NCBI GenBank assembly: GCA_022844135.1
Contig: JALHMG010000024.1
Coordinates: 29,130-84,860, forward strand
Length of the DNA: 55,731 nucleotides
Direction: 5' to 3'
Origin: Lysobacterales bacterium
GTDB lineage: Bacteria > Pseudomonadota > Gammaproteobacteria > Xanthomonadales > SZUA-5
This document shows, one piece after another, positions 53,200 to 55,731 of the stretch. Every line of letters begins with the position of its first letter. Positions within the stretch are counted from its first letter, which is position 1. The notes under the pieces are model-generated. The model was given only the letters and a program-made list of their open reading frames with translations. It did no database searches and was not told the origin of the DNA. Made by a program: the position numbers and the translations under genes.

Positions 53200-53557
53200 T
53201 CATGAGATCTATCGCCGCGTCTTCCGCGAGCGCGATCTGATCGCGCATGATCCAGCGACGGGCACCGTGACCTTTCGCTACATCGATGCCAGCACCAAAC
53301 GCCCCGCTTATCGCCAGCTCCCCATCGCCGACTTCCTCTGGCGCGTGCTGCAGCACGTCCTGCCCACCGGCTTGCGGCGCGTGCGCGACTACGGGTTCTT
53401 GCACGGCAAGGCCAAGGCTCGGCCCAGGCTCGTGCAACTGATCCTGCGCGTGCTCCTCCATCAGCGCGAACAAAAACCGCGTCCGCCGATGTGCTGCCCG
53501 AGATGCAAAACGCCCATGCGCCTGATCGGCCAAATCCTGCGCCGGCCAGATGGATAA
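53200..53557 (+). pseudogene. IS91-family transposase C-terminal fragment
   Basis: TVTFRYIDASTKRPAYRQLP, FLWRVLQHVLPTGLRRVRDY and GFLHGKAKARPRLVQLIL, followed by CCPRCKTPM, match the end of IS91-type transposases (R-Y-G-F, LQHVLP.G..R.R.YGFL, C-terminal zinc-type Cys pair). The Y2 HUH catalytic part is missing. Confidence 0.82.
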
Positions 53558-53886
53558 ACCGCTGATGGCGGATCGGGCATCGGCACTCAAGCCACTGATT
53601 CGCGGCCCGGCAATGCGTTCCTGCGACATCGAACACCGCGCCGGCCACTCAATCCTGCCCAGGAGATCGCGTACCCCTTCATCGATTCATCCGCATTCCT
53701 AGCGCGTCGCTCCGCGCAGAGCACGGTCAAACTCGGCCTGCAACTATTGACCTGCTCACAGCCAACCGCCACCGCGCCAGCCAACAGCCAAAGCGCGAAA
53801 TTCTTTTCCCTATAAGGATTGCTCTGCAAGACCGGGCTTGTTCAACCCGGGAAAAGATCGCGGCTTCGCGCGATCTATCCTTACTT

Positions 53887-53893
53887 GTTAGCC
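53887..53893 (-). other. Separated attC core (GGCTAAC on the minus strand)
   Basis: GTTAGCC on the plus strand lies 23 bp beyond the stop of the 53916-54224 gene, at the edge of the IS91-like element. It is the missing first core of the attC-like site at 52463-52549. Confidence 0.55.
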
Positions 53894-53915
53894 GCCAGCA
53901 CGACGTTTCTATCGG

Positions 53916-54224
53916 TCATGGGCCGCTTGTGTGGAATCGAGCAGCGCGGAGTTCAAGTAGGCTCCCGATCGGAAAAGCCGCTTTCACAAAAGCCATGCTC
54001 GGCTGCTCCGCAAACACAATTGCGTTCTGATGCGTCTTGTCCGCAATGTTATCGAGGAACTCAACGCCCGCAACTTTGAGCATCGGCGGGTCGCGGTGAG
54101 TGTCCACGTACATCCCAGGGCGAATGACGCCATCGCGTATGTGCCCTGTAACGAACGCGCCCCGACCGGTGAGTTCATAGTGGCTCGTAACCTCAAAATG
54201 GCCGATCTGTGCGTCGACGTTCAT
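53916..54224 (-). CDS. EF-Tu domain-2-like small cassette protein
   Basis: A 102-residue protein. FEVTSHYELTGRGAFVTGHI, IRPGMYVD, KVAGVEFLDNIADK and FPIGSLLEL follow the beta-barrel pattern of translation-factor domain 2 (GRG-x-V-x-G-x-I, G-M). Stand-alone proteins of this size are found in accessory DNA with unknown function. ATG 54224 follows a GTTAGCC core (complement of 54231-54237), and another core follows its stop, so it is a cassette gene. There is no GTPase domain. Confidence 0.65.
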   Translation of the reverse strand: MNVDAQIGHFEVTSHYELTGRGAFVTGHIRDGVIRPGMYVDTHRDPPMLKVAGVEFLDNIADKTHQNAIVFAEQPSMAFVKAAFPIGSLLELRAARFHTSGP

Positions 54225-54230
54225 CTGGTG

Positions 54231-54237
54231 GCTAACG
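54231..54237 (-). other. attC core upstream of the EF-Tu-like cassette gene
   Basis: GGCTAAC on plus (GTTAGCC on minus) lies 6 bp before the start codon. The rest of the site is not visible; IS1182 debris follows from about 54301. Confidence 0.45.
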
Positions 54238-54300
54238 AGGATGTAGAAAAACTGGACTCGATCTTGCTTCGTTTACTCAGCGAGATCAAGGGAGTAGGCG

Positions 54301-54510
54301 ATGGCGCGCTACAAGGTTGTCGACATGAGTCGCGGTTCTTGCCGGTTTGCTCGACGATCAACTGGTCCCAGGAACCTTCGCGCACGCCGTGCATCATCTG
54401 GTCGATGGATTGAATCTTTCAGACTTCGATGCGCACTTCCGCAATGGCGCCAATGGCGCGGCGACTGTACCGACCCAGCTTCAACGATTCGATGGACATC
54501 AAAACGCGTG
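54301..54510 (+). pseudogene. IS1182-family transposase N-terminal fragment, frameshifted
   Basis: MARYKVVDMS, then in another frame LLDDQLVPGTFAHAVHHLVD and LNLSDFDAHFRNGANGAATV. Compared with the related fragment at 19859 there is a lost base after the tenth codon and another shift soon after. It is a relic. Confidence 0.72.
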
Positions 54511-54536
54511 ACTCGGCGGAGGCCATAGACGAGGGG

Positions 54537-54914
54537 TTAGGCCGCACCGCGCGACTCCAGCGCCTTGGCCTTTGACAGCAAACGGTCGTAGGTGATGACC
54601 TGCGGTGAGCCCCATTCACCCCGCTTCTGATCCTCCAGGCGGCGCGCTTCGCGCTCTGCATCCGACATTCCTACGGAGCGTCCGATCACGGCGTGGCAGC
54701 GGAGGTGGATGACGGTTCGTAGATCAAGCAGTTCAGGTCGGGCGCGCTGGTGAACGCTGGCGTTCGAGCACTTCGCTGCCGCGTCTTCAGGCTCCAGCTT
54801 GGCCAGAACTTGTCGGAAGGCGTACTCATTCTCCCTCCGCCAGTTCTCCCGCTGCGCCAACTGACGCTCGACTAGCCTCAAGTCACAGGCGCTGAGATCA
54901 CTGAAGAGTGTCAT
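54537..54914 (-). CDS. Hypothetical cassette protein with a Shedu-like C-terminal pattern
   Basis: A 125-residue protein from ATG 54914 (MTLFSDLSACDLRLVERQLA). The C-terminus has CHAVIGRSVGMSDAEREARR and a final PQVITYDRLLSKAKAL, reminiscent of the last strand-helix of the DUF4263 (Shedu) nuclease family (GR ... ITYDxLL). The first half is charged and helical and does not show the catalytic part, so if related it is a fragment. Its TAA stop overlaps a GCCTAAC core (54536-54542), and an attC-like site lies just upstream of its start, marking it as cassette cargo. Confidence 0.6.
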   Translation of the reverse strand: MTLFSDLSACDLRLVERQLAQRENWRRENEYAFRQVLAKLEPEDAAAKCSNASVHQRARPELLDLRTVIHLRCHAVIGRSVGMSDAEREARRLEDQKRGEWGSPQVITYDRLLSKAKALESRGAA

Positions 54915-54921
54915 GTGTGGC

Positions 54922-55047
54922 CTATAACGTGCAGTTGAGCGGCCGCGCGCCGCCGTGTCATGCGCGCCGCGAGCCCACAATGGCGCATCCGCGCTCGCGG
55001 CGCGCACGTGCTGCCGTATGACGGTCCACTCCAACTGTTGGTTAGCC
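54922..55047 (-). other. attC-like site, 126 bp
   Basis: On the minus strand GGCTAAC (containing the stop of the upstream gene) is followed by CAACAGTTGGAGTGG. A long stem GCGCGCCGCGAGC / GCTCGCGGCGCGC comes next, then GCTCAACTGCAC and the core GTTATAG. The arms CAGTTGGA / TCAACTG pair near the ends. Confidence 0.7.
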
Positions 55048-55416
55048 GGCTGGCATATGGCCAGTAACTGCGGTGGTCGATTCTGGTGAGGATCTATAGT
55101 CATCGAGGAGCTTCCAGAAGAGATCCCATGCTTCACGGTCAGAGGGGGTAGCGTGCCTGATCGCTCGGATAGGGCCCTGAGACATGCTCCACCCAAACCT
55201 TTTGGCTAGGTAGTCGGGGAAGGCCCGGTACGCTGCAGCCCCGTCGTCCTCGATTTGATGACTACGAAGCGCAATCAAGTAGCCCTGGATCAACATATCG
55301 AGTCGGTCGAGTTGCGTGGCGTAGTCTGCGTCAGAACCGCCGACGTACATTCCGGGACGCTGCTGGATCGCGGCTAGCACCCCGAAAAGCGACGGGTTTG
55401 GCGCGGGTTCTTTCAT
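55042..55416 (-). CDS. Hypothetical cassette protein with RPGMYVG motif
   Basis: A 124-residue protein from ATG 55416, two bases after a GTTAGCC core. LFGVLAAIQQRPGMYVGGSD, LDMLIQGYLIALRSHQI, FPDYLAKRFGWSMSQG and AWDLFWKLLDDYR suggest a mostly helical single domain. Proteins with the 'RPGMY-G ... L..fi.Gy' pattern occur repeatedly in accessory and immunity-type loci, but no function is established to my knowledge. Its stop is part of the core of the following attC-like site. Confidence 0.68.
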   Translation of the reverse strand: MKEPAPNPSLFGVLAAIQQRPGMYVGGSDADYATQLDRLDMLIQGYLIALRSHQIEDDGAAAYRAFPDYLAKRFGWSMSQGPIRAIRHATPSDREAWDLFWKLLDDYRSSPESTTAVTGHMPAG

Positions 55417-55418
55417 CC

Positions 55419-55489
55419 GGCTAACGCTTGCGCTCAGCCGACCCAAAACACGCAGCGTTTTTGGGGTCAGCTGGAGCGCATAGTTGAAC
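55419..55489 (-). other. attC-like site cut by an IS91-like element
   Basis: On the minus strand GTTCAACTATGCGCTCCAGC, then TGACCCCAAAA ... TTTTGGGTCGGCTGAGCGCAAG and the core GTTAGCC. The stem GCGCTC-AGC-GACCC-AAAA is nearly perfect. The element at 55490 begins exactly at its GTTC end. Confidence 0.75.
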
Positions 55490-55731
55490 CAAGCCGCCAC
55501 GCGGCAGGAACAGCCATCGTAGCTGAAACTTCCCGGCCATCGGAGCACCTTTTCTCGCGCACGCAATCTCGCGTGCGCACGGAGGGAGAAGGACGATGGA
55601 AGCATCGGAGCAGGTCCGTTTCGAGGCGCTGTATGGGCAACATCTTAGGGCTTTGAAGCTGCAAGGCAAAGCGCCTCAGACCGTCGATGGTTATGCCCGA
55701 GCGGTGCGGCGCGTGGCGGCGTTTTTCGACC
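55490..55731 (+). mobile_element. IS91-like element, second copy, right side outside window
   Basis: About 240 bp match 52550-52791 with few changes, including the GCCGC-CAC-GCGGC end hairpin and the leader palindrome region (TCTCGCGCACGCAATCTCGC). Confidence 0.8.
55596..55731 (+). CDS. Tyrosine recombinase/integrase, 5' part only
   Basis: ATG 55596 after GAGGGAGAAGG begins MEASEQVRFEALYGQHLRAL, nearly identical to the fragment at 52656. The first 45 residues of the core-binding domain are visible; the rest lies beyond the window, so it cannot be said whether this copy is intact. Confidence 0.75.
   Translation, partial: MEASEQVRFEALYGQHLRALKLQGKAPQTVDGYARAVRRVAAFFD

Larger units (their letters stand above)
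52549..53886 (+). mobile_element. Defective IS91-like element with associated tyrosine recombinase
   Basis: Starts with a small hairpin (GCCGCTACGCGGC) directly after GTTGAAC. It carries an N-terminal integrase fragment and a C-terminal IS91-type transposase fragment, and ends after hairpins (AGATCGCG-GCTT-CGCGCGATCT at 53860-53880) in CTTG. IS91 elements insert next to GTTC/CTTG, matching both junctions. The left 240 bp recur at 55490-55731. The 53558-53886 part holds no gene. Confidence 0.7.

Noticed and set aside
52557-53648. 363-residue minus-strand open frame over the integrase/IS91 fragments
   Set aside because: Its translation is Arg/Ala-rich with no family pattern, while the plus strand shows clear integrase and IS91 homology.
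55421-55669. Minus-strand frame MAGKFQLRWLFLPRGG and its relative at 52436-52729
   Set aside because: Both lie antisense in the IS91-like left end and run through attC sites; coding potential is not convincing.

Overview
The window reads as a GC-rich gammaproteobacterial chromosome segment, most likely Xanthomonadales/Lysobacterales. This is inferred from an ECF-sigma/Ser-Thr-kinase-TPR pair, secreted DUF11-type protein debris ending in a 'GMFANGFE'-like tail, REP-type Y1 transposases and integron-like cassettes. No rRNA, tRNA or CRISPR was seen. Much of the window is accessory DNA.

(1) 0-14 kb, a conflict-type island on the + strand: a TPR protein cut by the window edge, an SGNH hydrolase, a membrane-inserted patatin-like lipase, a TIR gene reduced by an in-frame deletion, a DUF4062-STAND-TPR ATPase, and a 1656-residue TIR-STAND-WD40 protein with 17 near-identical WD40 units. 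It ends in a truncated AbiEii-like gene facing a DUF4143-type ATPase.

(2) 14.2-18.4 kb: an ECF sigma factor translationally overlapped with a transmembrane Ser/Thr kinase, then a hemerythrin-like gene with a damaged 5' end.

(3) 18.4-23 kb: minus-strand cassette-like genes (GNAT, VapBC, hypotheticals, SnoaL remnant) with attC-like sites and IS debris, plus a plus-strand hypothetical and a trypsin-like protease.

(4) 23-31.6 kb: a c-type haem protein, a LodB-like flavoprotein and a LodA-like quinoprotein oxidase fused to a catalase-like domain. Around them lie an array of five hairpins, two decayed copies of an XRE regulator, a MITE with its empty site preserved elsewhere in the window, and a frameshifted beta-propeller-type gene.

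(5) 31.6-36 kb: a tightly overlapping minus-strand operon of a haem-oxygenase-like protein, an ATP-grasp-type ligase, a GT2 glycosyltransferase and a PaaK-like adenylating enzyme. It looks like a small biosynthetic cluster.

(6) 36.4-45.8 kb: a phosphatidylserine-decarboxylase-like protein, a related hairpin array, small proteins (one cystatin/stefin-like), the intact XRE regulator, a winged-helix-STAND-TPR protein, a uracil-DNA-glycosylase-family protein and a chlorite-dismutase-family protein.

(7) 46-55.7 kb: a REP-type Y1 transposase with two internally deleted or truncated relatives, then an array of minus-strand gene cassettes separated by attC-like sites with no integrase in view (CALIN-like). 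The array is interrupted by IS3, IS1182 and two IS91-like elements. The IS91-like copies sit inside attC sites.

All functions are from motif reading only; no database search was possible.
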